DNA of 64,000 nt from Sphingobacterium sp. UBA5670 (GCF_002420705.1 NZ_DIIM01000001.1:141973-205972); one strand, 5' to 3'; numbered from the stretch's first letter, positions 1 through 10,000 are shown. Program-made: numbers and translations. The notes: a model not told the origin generated them from the letters alone.

Positions 1-2
1 AA

Positions 3-440
3 ATTATGGGGCATCCGGGTACAGACAAAACAGTATTTGATCAGGTTGTCAATTTTGCGAAGTCTATCGGAATGGTTGCCCTACCTCTGCATAAGGAGCA
101 GCCTGGCTATATTGTAAACTCCTTACTTGTCCCATTACTTTCGGCAGCAACGGATCTTTTGGTCAACGAAGTGGCAGATGCCCAAACGATCGACAAAACC
201 TGGATGGTTGCCACAGGGGCACCAACAGGCCCCTTCGGCATACTCGATATCGTTGGCATCACAACAGCTTATAATATCAACAAAATGAGCGCCGATGCGA
301 GTAATGACCTCTTAAAGATCAAAACAGTGGCCTATCTCAAGGAGCATTTTATAGACAAAAACAAATTGGGCGTCGCTACTGGGGAAGGGTTCTATACCTA
401 TCCCAATCCGGCCTATCAATCGCCCGACTTTTTAAAATAG
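3..440 (+). CDS. 3-hydroxyacyl-CoA dehydrogenase, C-terminal part (5' end outside window)
   Basis: The reading frame is open from the left edge, so the gene begins upstream of the window; the ATG at 6 is internal. What is visible (about 145 residues) is the C-terminal helical domain of the 3-hydroxyacyl-CoA/3-hydroxybutyryl-CoA dehydrogenase family. The landmarks are a PGYIVNSLLVPLL helix, the segment TGAPTGPFGILDIVG, and a G-GFYTYPNP end. The family oxidises (S)-3-hydroxyacyl-CoA to 3-ketoacyl-CoA with NAD+, in fatty-acid beta-oxidation or butyrate-type metabolism, in the cytoplasm. The N-terminal Rossmann domain is not in the window, so the cofactor site cannot be checked. A strong shared terminator follows before the convergent serine hydrolase gene. 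The family is clear; the exact chain-length preference is not. Confidence 0.85.
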   Translation: MMGHPGTDKTVFDQVVNFAKSIGMVALPLHKEQPGYIVNSLLVPLLSAATDLLVNEVADAQTIDKTWMVATGAPTGPFGILDIVGITTAYNINKMSADASNDLLKIKTVAYLKEHFIDKNKLGVATGEGFYTYPNPAYQSPDFLK

Positions 441-450
441 GTCTCTTCAG

Positions 451-494
451 AAACAATAAATCGTCACGGGTGAAGCTGTGACGATTTATTGTTT
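451..494. terminator. Bidirectional rho-independent terminator
   Basis: Two perfectly complementary 17-base arms (451-467 and 478-494, starting AAACAATAAATCGTCAC) enclose a 10-base loop. They lie between two convergent genes ending at 440 (+) and 522 (-). The A/T-rich stem base supplies a T-run on both strands, so it can serve both genes. Confidence 0.85.
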
Positions 495-521
495 ATTCTT
501 ATTTCAATCCACTTCCCGCTT

Positions 522-1646
522 TCATTCATTCGCATAAACTCCGTTCAACCATGCAAAAGTTGACATAGATGGGGCGTTTAACACGGGTTTGCTGATACCC
601 ATTGTTTTAAGGATGGCATCAAAAGCTTCACCGATCATAAAATCATCACGATTGCTAAAAAGTGAAACCACAAGGTCTTTTTGTACATCGATATATACGA
701 TATGATGAAACCCAGTAGATTCACCTGAATGAAACAAGATTTTATGACCTGCATTTTTTTGAATAAACCATCCAAAATGATACGCTATTCCATCCTTTAC
801 CGGGTAGGCCATTTGATCTAACAATTGCTCCAGTCCCGGCTGTATTAACCGATCTTTTACCAAAAAATTGGCCCATGTATGATATTCATCCGCAGATAGA
901 TAAACACCGCCATCACCCTGTGTCGCACTTGTCACACTCTGATCAGCAAACAGGTAGGAACCTTCATTCGGATGATAACCGTAGACTCTTTCATCAATCG
1001 TCTTGCCCTGTTCATATACCAATCCCTTGCTAATGCCTATGGGTTCAAACAATTGACTTTTGACAAATGAAGCAAAGGATTTTTTTGCAACATGCTCGAC
1101 AATCAGCGATAAAAGACAATATCCTGTATTGCTATAACGAAATTGACTTCCCGAAGGGAAATATAAACGATCGGTCTGTCTGATATACTTCAGTATATCC
1201 GTATCCGATACCTGATCTTTCCTCTCTTTCGGAATAAGTTCTTCATAGTCCCAGATTCCGGATGTATGTTGCAGAAGCTGCGCAACAGTAATATCTTTCA
1301 GCGCGACTGGCAAATCTTCAAAAAAAAGGGCCAATGGGTCATCTAGTTTTAAACGCTTTTGGATCACTAAGGTATATATCGCTTGTGCAGTCACCTGTTT
1401 GCTTACCGATGCCAGGCGAAAATGTGAACTGGATGTGATTGCACGTTTCTCCTTCAAATCTGCACGTCCAATTGTATAACGATAAATAAGACCGCCGTTC
1501 TGACTAACTGCACAGCTAATCCCCGGAGCTGCCGGGTCCTTGTAAAAGTCCGCAATCGTACTATCCAATTTTGATTTATCAATTTTTTGCCCCATAACAA
1601 CACTTGTTACACAGATCAAAATAAAACTCAGTTTTAGGTTTATCAT
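522..1646 (-). CDS. Serine hydrolase, class C beta-lactamase/D-Ala-D-Ala carboxypeptidase-like
   Basis: A 374-residue protein with an N-terminal signal peptide (hydrophobic residues 6-18, then GQ), so exported to the periplasm. The penicillin-binding/beta-lactamase fold motifs are all present: S80-V-S-K83 (nucleophile Ser80 and Lys83), Y171-S-N173 and H306-S-G308. The HSG form of the third box is usual in the esterase/peptidase members of this family (AmpH, EstB-like) rather than in true AmpC beta-lactamases, which have KTG. It probably hydrolyses a peptidoglycan-type amide or an ester; antibiotic hydrolysis is possible but not indicated. It is a single gene, convergent with the dehydrogenase. 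Confidence 0.85.
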   Translation of the reverse strand: MINLKLSFILICVTSVVMGQKIDKSKLDSTIADFYKDPAAPGISCAVSQNGGLIYRYTIGRADLKEKRAITSSSHFRLASVSKQVTAQAIYTLVIQKRLKLDDPLALFFEDLPVALKDITVAQLLQHTSGIWDYEELIPKERKDQVSDTDILKYIRQTDRLYFPSGSQFRYSNTGYCLLSLIVEHVAKKSFASFVKSQLFEPIGISKGLVYEQGKTIDERVYGYHPNEGSYLFADQSVTSATQGDGGVYLSADEYHTWANFLVKDRLIQPGLEQLLDQMAYPVKDGIAYHFGWFIQKNAGHKILFHSGESTGFHHIVYIDVQKDLVVSLFSNRDDFMIGEAFDAILKTMGISKPVLNAPSMSTFAWLNGVYANE

Positions 1647-1782
1647 ATTTTATACCGCACATTTCGGTTTATATTGTCAGCCTCCTGAAAGGCACAGCGT
1701 TTTAAATCAATTTGATCTTATTGCTTTTCAAAAATGCACCCTTCAAAAATCGAAATTTTCTTGCAATGCCTGGGGCTTTTTA

Positions 1783-1811
1783 TTGATTTTTATTTTTTTC
1801 TTTTAAATTTG
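1783..1811 (+). promoter_or_regulatory. Probable Bacteroidota-type promoter for the membrane-protein gene at 1893
   Basis: TAAATTTG at 1804-1811 matches the -7 consensus TAnnTTTG, with a TTG at 1783-1785 spaced 18 bases upstream. This predicts a start near 1818 and an untranslated leader of about 75 bases. The surrounding sequence is very T-rich, so a chance match is possible. Confidence 0.4.
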
Positions 1812-1892
1812 CGTTTCAGGCTTCATTTCTCTTGAGGTCGAATTGGCCCGGGATATTCCCTCCAGTTCTTCATTTAATAATCACGACAGACT

Positions 1893-2642
1893 ATGTTTTT
1901 TATTTACAGTATCTACGATTTTGTATTAGCAGAAAAAAAGGTAACAACAACTCTAAAAAAAGAAACCTCCCCACGAAATTTCACCTTACAGATTATTACC
2001 CCGGCCCGCAGGTTTATTGGTCTGCCCTTTGGCGGTGGCTTTGTCAAACTTTCCAGACTTTATGACGAACAAGGAAAACTAATCCACGCACGCAATTATT
2101 CGGATGAATTAAAGTCGGAAATTAAGGCTTTCAAAAGTCAGTATAGCATTCCCTATTTCCAGCTATGGAAAGGATTCCTGATCGTAGCTGCCGCAATCCT
2201 TATCTGGGCAGTCATTTATGGTGTAAAAAATAAAATAGGCAACCAACAGCGCGAACAAGAAGCTGGCCAGATGATCGATAATCTGAAGCACCTAAAAGCT
2301 GGTCAGCTATATGGCGCGACTTTTTTTACAGACCAGGATGGCAACAGCATTGATGGGCTTCCTGCAGGTTGGATAAAAATCGATAAAATCGTAGGCGATA
2401 CTGTTTTCATAAACCGCTCAAAGAAACTCGATGCATCCGCTGCGCTCTTTGACATGAAAAATATAGCTTCAATCAAACCTCAATCAATCGATGAATGGCA
2501 AGATAAAACAGAAAAAATGGATTTAAAGCTATTGAACGAGCAACTAAAGAAAGCTGGTACAAAAAAAGTCGATCTGCTTTATATCGGTAAAGACCACGAG
2601 AAATATTCAGGTGTTATATTGACTATAAAAGGTAGCGAATAA
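1893..2642 (+). CDS. Hypothetical membrane-anchored protein
   Basis: A 249-residue protein that I cannot assign to a named family. Residues 1-90 are a basic/polar N-terminal part without a signal peptide. One strong membrane helix follows at about 93-112 (FLIVAAAILIWAVIYGV). Residues 115-249 then form a polar domain rich in Lys, Asp and Gln, with alternating strands and an amphipathic helix (YGATFFTDQDGNS, IDKIVGDTVFINRS). This suggests a bitopic inner-membrane protein with two soluble domains. The second half could be a small beta-rich domain sensing or shaping the membrane, but nothing in it is diagnostic. A longer overlapping frame at 1832 is rejected because it ends early. The gene is monocistronic, ending in a hairpin shared with the convergent DinB gene. 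Confidence 0.7.
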   Translation: MFFIYSIYDFVLAEKKVTTTLKKETSPRNFTLQIITPARRFIGLPFGGGFVKLSRLYDEQGKLIHARNYSDELKSEIKAFKSQYSIPYFQLWKGFLIVAAAILIWAVIYGVKNKIGNQQREQEAGQMIDNLKHLKAGQLYGATFFTDQDGNSIDGLPAGWIKIDKIVGDTVFINRSKKLDASAALFDMKNIASIKPQSIDEWQDKTEKMDLKLLNEQLKKAGTKKVDLLYIGKDHEKYSGVILTIKGSE

Positions 2643-2713
2643 TCCTTGTTCCCTGCTAAAATCAAGGTATTGACTTTTCAGCATAGACACATCATGCGAC
2701 CAGGTTCATACTT

Positions 2714-2763
2714 AAAAAACTCAAGATCAGACGTTTTAACCAGCGGCCGATCTTGAGTTTTAA
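2714..2763. terminator. Bidirectional terminator
   Basis: The arms AAAACTCAAGATC and GATCTTGAGTTTT, with AT extensions, enclose about 20 bases between convergent genes ending at 2642 (+) and 2768 (-). The stem is followed by TAATTTTTTAA on the + strand and A/T-rich sequence on the - strand. Confidence 0.8.
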
Positions 2764-2767
2764 TTTT

Positions 2768-3292
2768 TTAATACTGGATTTTTTCGTCAATATCATATTT
2801 CATACCCGGATAATTCAGCAATCTTCGCATCAATGCGATCTGACCGGCAAGATAATCCTCTCGTCCGATACACATTCCAATAAAATTCAGTTTATTTTCC
2901 TCAATAAAAGGGATATTCATATTAATCTTAAATATCTCAGCCAGCTGCGTGTCATCCACCTGCAGCAAAGCAGCATAAACCTTAGCTGATATTGATTTAA
3001 AATTTTCTTTTAATTCTTTAACGCTGGGATATTGATAGCTTTCATCGAGTGTCTTTCCCATAAAGAACAAATCCTGATAAGGATCATTTTCCTGAAGACC
3101 AAGAACATGTGCCATCGCATAACGTACATTGACAAAATTACCTGCCATCCATACGATATGGTTGGTCTGTCCATCAATTCGTTTTAATGCATCCTCTTCC
3201 GAAACGCCATCCAACGCATTCAAAAAAATTTGACTGTGCATGCGATAAGCGGGAATGATGATTTCTAATTTCAATGATTTCGGTGTATCCAT
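2768..3292 (-). CDS. DinB-like four-helix-bundle protein
   Basis: A 174-residue cytoplasmic protein resembling the DinB/YfiT superfamily of putative metal-dependent enzymes. These form a four-helix bundle with a three-histidine metal site, and the bacillithiol/mycothiol S-transferases belong to it. Visible family features are NHIVWMAGN near residue 45 (first His plus the conserved W) and a C-terminal GREDYLAGQIALMRRLL helix. In typical members that last helix carries the sequence H-x-x-Y-H-x-G-Q; here the histidines of that helix are replaced (GREDYLAGQ), so the metal site may be lost. The role may be structural or altered. No partner gene is evident. Confidence 0.7.
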   Translation of the reverse strand: MDTPKSLKLEIIIPAYRMHSQIFLNALDGVSEEDALKRIDGQTNHIVWMAGNFVNVRYAMAHVLGLQENDPYQDLFFMGKTLDESYQYPSVKELKENFKSISAKVYAALLQVDDTQLAEIFKINMNIPFIEENKLNFIGMCIGREDYLAGQIALMRRLLNYPGMKYDIDEKIQY

Positions 3293-3670
3293 TTCTTTTT
3301 GATTTATAATTTTAAACAGCTGATTTATAATAAAATTACACCTTTTAAAACAGATTACCCTTGTCGTATGACAAGAAATAAAAATGAACTAAAGGTGATC
3401 AATCATGGCGAAATAAATTTTAAATTTTTACTAAATAGAATTCTATCTTTACTACATGAAGATTTTGATCATAGAGACAAACTGGAAACCGCGACAGTAA
3501 CTTCTGGCTGAGACCTGTGCGTGACCCCATGAAATCCTGAAAGTTTTCTTTCCATATACCTGTAAATTTAGCTTAGTTTGATACTTTTGTATAGCTGAAG
3601 CATGGACAAGCCACGCTTTGGTATCAGATATGAACTTCGATTCGTCGAAGCTTTTAACGTTTTTCTTTAT
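3293..3670 (+). other. Intergenic region upstream of the two-component operon
   Basis: No gene is supported here. TACTTTTG at 3582-3589 matches the Bacteroidota -7 motif TAnnTTTG and lies about 82 bases before the regulator start, but no clear -33 TTTG precedes it. A 14-codon frame at 3456 begins like a response regulator (MKILIIE) and then stops; it may be a chance match or a decayed remnant. Confidence 0.4.
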
Positions 3671-4351
3671 ATGAAGATTCTCCTAGTCGAAGATGACGTA
3701 CGTGTTGCAGGATTGATAAAACGCGGACTTGATGAAAATGAATTTCAAACGGATATTGCGTACGACGGCCTATCTGGAAAGAAAATGGCCCTACAGCACG
3801 ACTTTGACCTTATCATCACCGATATTGTACTGCCTAAGATAGATGGATTGGATCTCTGCAAAGAAATTCGTCATTTCAAACCCGATGTTCCGATTATTAT
3901 GTTAACAGCCTTGGGCACGACCGACGATAAAATTGAAGGGTTTGATGCCGGAGCGGACGATTACCTCGTCAAGCCTTTTGAAATGCGCGAACTGCTTGCA
4001 CGAATACGAGTTCTGCTCAAAAGATATCAAAAACGGGATACACTTACGGGCACACTATTGCGGTATGGTGACCTGGAGATGAATCTCCATACCAAAAATG
4101 TCAAAAGGAATAACATTGAAATCCATTTGACACCCAAAGAGTTTAAACTGCTCCATTACTTATTGCAGCACCCCGAGCGCGTACTTTCTAGGATAGAAAT
4201 TGCCGAAAAAGTGTGGGAAACCCATTTTGATACGGGGACCAACTTCATTGATGTTTACATCAATTATCTGCGCAAAAAAATCGACAAGGATTTTGCAACG
4301 AAATATATCCATACCAAATCCGGCATGGGTTTTATTTTAAAACAGGACTAA
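3671..4351 (+). CDS. OmpR/PhoB-family response regulator
   Basis: A 226-residue DNA-binding response regulator. The start at 3671 is chosen because it gives the canonical receiver beginning MKILLVEDD; an upstream in-frame ATG at 3602 would add 23 atypical residues. The receiver domain (1-120) has acidic D8/D9, phospho-acceptor D51 (LIITDIVLP), the LTALG threonine and the VKPFE lysine. The C-terminal winged helix (about 128-224) has LTPKEFKLLHYLLQHPERVLSR and the wing sequence IHTKSGMGF. It is the closest type to CusR/RprY regulators. The stop TAA overlaps the ATG of the histidine kinase (TAATG), so the pair is translationally coupled. The likely target is the 11-bp-spaced repeat operator at 5722-5760, ahead of the efflux genes. 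Confidence 0.92.
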   Translation: MKILLVEDDVRVAGLIKRGLDENEFQTDIAYDGLSGKKMALQHDFDLIITDIVLPKIDGLDLCKEIRHFKPDVPIIMLTALGTTDDKIEGFDAGADDYLVKPFEMRELLARIRVLLKRYQKRDTLTGTLLRYGDLEMNLHTKNVKRNNIEIHLTPKEFKLLHYLLQHPERVLSRIEIAEKVWETHFDTGTNFIDVYINYLRKKIDKDFATKYIHTKSGMGFILKQD

Positions 4352-5727
4352 TGCGTATCAGGACCCGGATCTCCATATTATTCACACTGATTACAGCGAC
4401 AATATTGCTGGTATTTGCCAGTACCGTTTATTTTTCGGCCGTGGAGAATCGGGAAAAAGAATTTTATGCCCTATTAAAAAAAGAAGCTTACACCAAAGCA
4501 AACCTTTTTTTGAACGCAAAAGTAGACAAAAAGATCTTAGAAGATATTTATCATAATAATCGAAAAATCCTCAATGAAGTAGAAGTTGCCATTTACGACA
4601 CCCGTTTTGAACTCCTGTATCATGATGCCGTTGATATCGACTTTGTCAAAGAGACACCAGACATGCTGCGGGATATTCTAAAAAATAAAGAAATACGTTT
4701 CTATCAGGATAAATGGCAGGTCATTGGGATAACTTTCCCTTATAAAAACAAAAGCTACCTCATTACCGCTGCTGCCTATGATCAATATGGCTACAATAAA
4801 CTCAATAGCCTGCTATCAACCATTCTCCTAGTTTTCATTTTGTCTATCTTTCTGATCTATGCAGCAGGAATATTCTTTTCGAAAAAGGTCTTTCAACCTA
4901 TCTTGGAAATGACACAGCGCGTAAAAAGCATTTCCGCGACCAGTTTAGACTCCAGACTCGCTAGCAACGGAAATAAAGATGAACTTTCCGAACTGGCAAG
5001 TACATTCAATTCGATGCTCGACCGGTTGGAAAATTCCTTTGATGCCCAAAAACATTTTGTATCCAATATCTCCCACGAGCTGCGCACACCCTTGGCTGCA
5101 ATGATTGCAGAACTTGAAATTTCTGCCAATAAAGACCGCAGCATACTTGAATATAAAACAGTCATCGACAATACGTTAAATGACGCACAGAAACTCAAAA
5201 AGCTATTTAATAGCTTACTTGATTTTGCAAAAGCAAGCTACGACAGTTCCGAAATTGCCTTCAAAGCCTTACGTATAGACGAAATACTCATTGATGCATG
5301 CCAACAGGTTCTTCAGGCAAATCCGGGTTATAAGCTTGACATTTTTGTGGATCCGAAGATTGAAGATGAAAATCTCATTTCTGTACATGCCAATGAATAT
5401 TTACTTCAGGTTGCCTTTGTCAACTTAATTGAAAATGCCTGCAAGTTTTCCTCAAATCAAAAATGTCTCATTGCTATCAGATCAGACGAAAACCAGGTTC
5501 ACCTCGAATTTAAAGATGATGGAATAGGCATTGCCCCAATAGACCTCCCGCATATATTTACACCATTCTATCGCGGCAACAACAAAGACTACAGCGAGGG
5601 AAATGGTATAGGCCTGTCGCTCACCAGGAAGATCCTACTTCTCCACCACGGCGAGATCAGTGTCAGGTCGACAAAAGGCGTCGGTAGTGTTTTTAGCATT
5701 GATCTCCCCCACCTTTCCACATTCTAA
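4351..5727 (+). CDS. Sensor histidine kinase of the efflux two-component system
   Basis: A 458-residue membrane kinase. It has a membrane helix at about 8-30, an extracytoplasmic sensing domain (31-152), a second helix (153-178), a HAMP linker (about 177-235), a HisKA dimerisation domain with phosphorylated H242 (SHELRTPLAAM), and a HATPase domain with N-box N362 (LIENACKFS), G1 box DDGIGI (389-394) and G2 box GNGIGLSL (417-424). All catalytic boxes are intact. The architecture fits CusS-type metal or envelope-stress sensors. It partners the regulator at 3671, and together they sit directly upstream of a heavy-metal RND pump, so the signal is probably a metal ion in the periplasm; which metal cannot be read from the sequence. 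Its last codons overlap the first TTCTAA operator half-site. Confidence 0.92.
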   Translation: MRIRTRISILFTLITATILLVFASTVYFSAVENREKEFYALLKKEAYTKANLFLNAKVDKKILEDIYHNNRKILNEVEVAIYDTRFELLYHDAVDIDFVKETPDMLRDILKNKEIRFYQDKWQVIGITFPYKNKSYLITAAAYDQYGYNKLNSLLSTILLVFILSIFLIYAAGIFFSKKVFQPILEMTQRVKSISATSLDSRLASNGNKDELSELASTFNSMLDRLENSFDAQKHFVSNISHELRTPLAAMIAELEISANKDRSILEYKTVIDNTLNDAQKLKKLFNSLLDFAKASYDSSEIAFKALRIDEILIDACQQVLQANPGYKLDIFVDPKIEDENLISVHANEYLLQVAFVNLIENACKFSSNQKCLIAIRSDENQVHLEFKDDGIGIAPIDLPHIFTPFYRGNNKDYSEGNGIGLSLTRKILLLHHGEISVRSTKGVGSVFSIDLPHLSTF

Positions 5728-5760
5728 TAAAATTCTAATTTTTTTCTAAAGGACTTCTAA
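5722..5760 (+). promoter_or_regulatory. Probable response-regulator operator: four TTCTAA sites at 11-bp spacing
   Basis: TTCTAA occurs at 5722, 5733, 5744 and 5755, exactly 11 bp apart, starting on the kinase stop codon. OmpR/PhoB-family regulators bind direct repeats with this spacing (pho-box style). The array ends 23 bp before a -7 motif at 5784, which has no -33 TTTG, as expected for an activator-dependent promoter. Confidence 0.65.
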
Positions 5761-5783
5761 CCTGCTTATCAGCAGCTGCTGGA

Positions 5784-5791
5784 TAGTTTTG
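5784..5791 (+). promoter_or_regulatory. -7 promoter element of the efflux operon
   Basis: TAGTTTTG matches TAnnTTTG exactly. It predicts transcription starting at about 5797-5799. That falls on or just after the first ATG of the adaptor frame (5796), which favours translation from the internal ATG at 5841. Confidence 0.5.
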
Positions 5792-5795
5792 CGGT

Positions 5796-6941
5796 ATGAT
5801 TAACCGTACAATTAACTATTCGATCCAGCCCCTAGGTTATATGAGCTGGATCCTCATCCTGCTGTTGATGCAGGCTTGCAACCGTCATTCTGATGCCCCC
5901 ACTGGCCTATCGCCAGGGATCAGCGCGCATGGAGATACCCTGACCGTCGATCAAAATGCGCCTCTGTTGACGAAGTTAAAATTTGTGACGACAGCCAATG
6001 CACAGCATGCACTGAAACTAAATACCGCTGCAATGGTGAAGATGATTCCCGGCAGCTATGTGGAGATTCCAGTACCTTTTGCTGGACGAATTGTCAAATC
6101 CCACACCAAACTTGGTCAAAAAGTAACCGTTAATACGCCTTTATTTTCAATTAGTTCATCGGACTATTTTGAGGCACAAAGGGCCTATCTTGACGCTAAA
6201 CAAGCGGCTTTACTTGCGGAAAACAAATTAAAACGTGAAAAGGATCTGATTGAGCACGGTGTTGGAACAAAAAAAGATCTTGAAGAGGCTGAAACCAATT
6301 TTTTAACGAGTAAATCAGCGCTCGGCAATGCCACTGCAGCGCTAAAAATATTCGATAATAACCTGACAAATATTGTCCTCGGTCAACCTCTTCTTGTCCG
6401 TTCCCCCATACAAGGAGAGATTTTAAGTAGTTCAATTGTCCTTGGCCAGTACACAAAAGAAGATGCTCCGGCATTACTCCGTATTGCCGAACTATCAAAA
6501 GTATGGGTATCGGCCTATATCAAGGAAAAAGACTTACCTACCATCAATCAACTTGCCCGTGTTAAAGTCCGTCTGGATGCTTTGCCCGATAAAAAAATAC
6601 AAGGGGAAATTATTCATGTCAACCAGTTTGTCGATGAAGCGAGCCGGAATATTGAAGTCCTCATCGCATGCGAAAATGGCGACCGTACATTAAAACCGGG
6701 GATGTATGTGAGTGCCGAATTTGAACAGCAGCTCATTTCGACGCTGTTCATTCCCGCAAAAGCTGTACTTCAATTTAACGACAAGAGTTTTGTATGGGCA
6801 AAAATAGCGGCCAATACCTTCGTCAAGCGCTTTGTAACCACGGGTGTAACAGAAGGAGATCATATCCAGATTTTAACAGGTCTGACCCCACAGGAAGAAA
6901 TTATCAGCGAAGGAGCTTTTTACCTCATGGGGCTAAATTAA
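5796..6941 (+). CDS. RND efflux periplasmic adaptor (membrane fusion protein), lipoprotein
   Basis: A 381-residue membrane fusion protein of the CusB/CzcB type, linking the inner-membrane RND pump to the outer-membrane channel. It has a lipobox LMQA-C28 (acylated periplasmic anchor), a barrel-sandwich/lipoyl half-motif (PVPFAGRIVKSHTKLGQKV, about 88-106), a long alpha-hairpin rich in Ala/Leu/Lys (about 125-185), the second lipoyl half (RSPIQGEI), then beta-barrel and membrane-proximal domains. No extra His/Met metal-binding N-terminus is seen. Two starts are possible: 5796, with Arg4 in the n-region, or 5841 (MSWILILLLMQAC), which agrees better with the predicted transcription start. It is followed 78 bp later by the pump. 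Confidence 0.9.
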   Translation: MINRTINYSIQPLGYMSWILILLLMQACNRHSDAPTGLSPGISAHGDTLTVDQNAPLLTKLKFVTTANAQHALKLNTAAMVKMIPGSYVEIPVPFAGRIVKSHTKLGQKVTVNTPLFSISSSDYFEAQRAYLDAKQAALLAENKLKREKDLIEHGVGTKKDLEEAETNFLTSKSALGNATAALKIFDNNLTNIVLGQPLLVRSPIQGEILSSSIVLGQYTKEDAPALLRIAELSKVWVSAYIKEKDLPTINQLARVKVRLDALPDKKIQGEIIHVNQFVDEASRNIEVLIACENGDRTLKPGMYVSAEFEQQLISTLFIPAKAVLQFNDKSFVWAKIAANTFVKRFVTTGVTEGDHIQILTGLTPQEEIISEGAFYLMGLN

Positions 6942-7019
6942 ATCGGTGAATAAACAAATCGTACGCACCGGCTACATGCATTCAATTTAAAATAAACACT
7001 GATCAATAAAAATTTGAAT

Positions 7020-10000
7020 ATGAAACAATTTATTGTCCATATCATCGCAAAAAGATGGGTCATCGCAGCATCCTTTCTATTAATTGGCTTTTTCGGCTAC
7101 TATGCCTGGCGGCAACTTTCGGTTGAGGCCTACCCTGATATCGCTGATGTATCGTCGCAGATCGTAACCCAGGTACCGGGCTTGGCAGCCGAAGAGATGG
7201 AACAACAAATCACCATTCCCATTGAACAGGCCATCAACGGCTTGCCCGGCATGGAAGTCATGCGCAGCAAAACGACCTTTGGTTTATCCATGGTCACGAT
7301 TGTCTTCAAAGATGGTGTTGAAGATTATTGGGCAAGAGCTCGTATACAGGAACGTCTTGCCGATCTATCCCTTCCATATGGTGCCAGCCCGGGATTGGAT
7401 CCGCTGACTTCACCTACTGGTGAGATCTTTCGTTATATACTCGAGAGTAAAACCCACGATCTACGGCAATTGACTGATCTGCAAAACTTTGTTATTATCC
7501 CCAAAATCAAACAGGTTTCGGGCGTTGCTGATGTCACCAATTTTGGCGGAATAACGACCCAGTTTCAGGTGGAGCTGGATCCTAAAAAGCTCGATCAATA
7601 CGAGATCTCACTCGCAGAGGTGGTCTCGAAAATAGAAAGCAATAATGCCAATGCCGGCGGCAGCGTGATGAACCGGGGTGATCAATCTTACGTCATCCGG
7701 GGCATTGGCCTTGTCAAGACATTGGATGATCTGGGCAGCATCGTCGTCAAATCGACCGATGGAAACCGGATCTATATGCGAGATATCGGTCAGATCAAAC
7801 TTGGAAATTTAGCACGCAAGGGCGCTTTAGGATATTCCGATAAACGGGGAGCCAATTATTCAGACAATATCGAAGGTATTGTACTCCTATTGAAAAATGA
7901 AAATCCCTCCACTGTCTTAGCTGAGGTAAATGCAACGGTCGACGAACTAAACGAAAAGATTCTTCCAGAAGGTGTAAAGATTCATGTTGTACTGGATAGA
8001 ACCAGTTTAGTCGACAATACCTTACATACCGTTTCCAAAACCCTTTTGGAGGGGATGATTCTGGTTATTTTTGTCCTCATCATTTTTCTGGGAAGTTGGC
8101 GTGGGGCACTCCTGGTTGCCATAACGATCCCTTTGTCCTTGTTGATTGCATTTATACTCATGCATTTCACCCATATCCCCGCCAACCTACTGTCCCTGGG
8201 TGCAATTGATTTTGGAATCATTGTAGACGGAGCCATCGTTATTCTCGAAACCATTCTTAAAAAAAGAGAAGATGAACCGGAGGGGTTGCTGGAGGAAAAA
8301 ACCGTCGCCCAGAAAATTGCCGAAGTCGCCAAACCGATCTTCTTTGCCACCCTGATTATTATTACGGCCTACCTTCCCTTGTTCGCCTTTGAGCGGGTCG
8401 AAAAGAAACTTTTTACACCGATGGCCTATACCGTAGGTTATGTCCTCTTCGGCGCGCTGACAGTGGCTCTTTTGCTTATCCCTGGATTAGCTTATTTGAT
8501 CTATCACAAACCACAGAAAGTATACCACAACAAATGGCTGACAAAGCTGACCCAAGCCTATCATACTGCGATTGAAAAAGTGATGGCAGTTCCGAAACGC
8601 GTTTTTATACCATTGGCGATTGTATTACTTGCCACAAGCCTACTCACCGCATCTGTCGGCAAAGACTTTCTTCCCACTTTAGATGAAGGTTCGATCTGGC
8701 TCCAAGTGTCGCTTCCCCCAGGCATCACGGTAGAAAAGTCAAAAGAAATGAGTGATACACTACGCGCACGGACACTTCAACACGAAGAAATTTCCTATGT
8801 CATGGTGCAAGCAGGGCGTAATGACGATGGTACCGACGCCTGGACGCCCTCCCATTTTGAAGTGAGCGTAGGATTGAACCCCTACAAAACATGGAAATGG
8901 GGCAAAACCAAAGAAGACCTGATCAATGAGCTTGCTGCAGAATATGCGAAAATTCCGGGCTTCAATGTTGCTTTTTCCCAACCCATGATCGACGGTGTCA
9001 TGGACAAAATAGCCGGTGCACATAGTGAGCTTGTCGTCAAAATATTTGGTGATGACTTAAAAGAAAACCGCCGAGTTGCCGAGGAGCTTATCACCACACT
9101 TAAACAGGTAAAGGGAGCTGTCGATCTCGCTATTGACCAGGAGCCGCCACTGCCGCAGTTGCAAATTATTGCCGATCGGGATAAAATCGCACAATACGGT
9201 TTAAATGTCGCCGATGTCACTGACCTGATCCAGATTGCCATCGGCGGAAAAGCTGTCGCCCAGGTCTATCAAGGGATCAAAGTATATGATATTACCTGTC
9301 AATATCAGGAGGGAAACAGAAATTCTCCTGAAAAGATCGGCAACCTAATGCTATATCCCGAAAATGGAAACCGTATTCCGCTAGCCCAAGTTGCAACAAT
9401 TAAGCTCAATACCGGAGAAAGTATGATTTCACGTGAACGCAACAACCGCCAGCTGACTGTCCGCTTAAATGTACGCGGACAGGATCTCGGCACATTCCTC
9501 GCCGAAGCACAGCAGGCCATTGCCAAAAATATACGCTATGATCAACATAAAATCACCTTAAAATGGGGCGGACAATTCGAAAATCAACATCGGGCCTACA
9601 CGCGGCTTGCCATTATTGTTCCATTGACATTAGCCATTATATTTATCTTACTCTACGGTACATTTGGTTCATTTAGGCAAGCAGGTCTCTTAATGGGTAT
9701 CGTTCCATTGGCGCTGTTTGGCGGGATGCTTGCCCTCAATGTCCGTGGCATGACGCTAAACGTATCCTCAGCAGTCGGTTTTATCGCCCTATTCGGAGTC
9801 GCTATACAAAATGGTGTTTTAATGCTTTCTCAGATGAATGTATTGCGTAAAAATGGGCTATCGTTACATAAAGCTGTCACCCAAGGGGCATTTAGTCGCT
9901 TTCGCCCGGTTTTAATGACCGCCACAGTAGCTATTCTCGGTTTGCTTCCGGCATCACTGGCAACAGGAATCGGATCAGATATACAGCGCCCTTTGGCCAC

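Noticed and set aside
3456..3500. 14-codon frame starting MKILIIE upstream of the response regulator
   Set aside because: Too short, with no receiver sequence after the first residues. A remnant is possible but unsupported.
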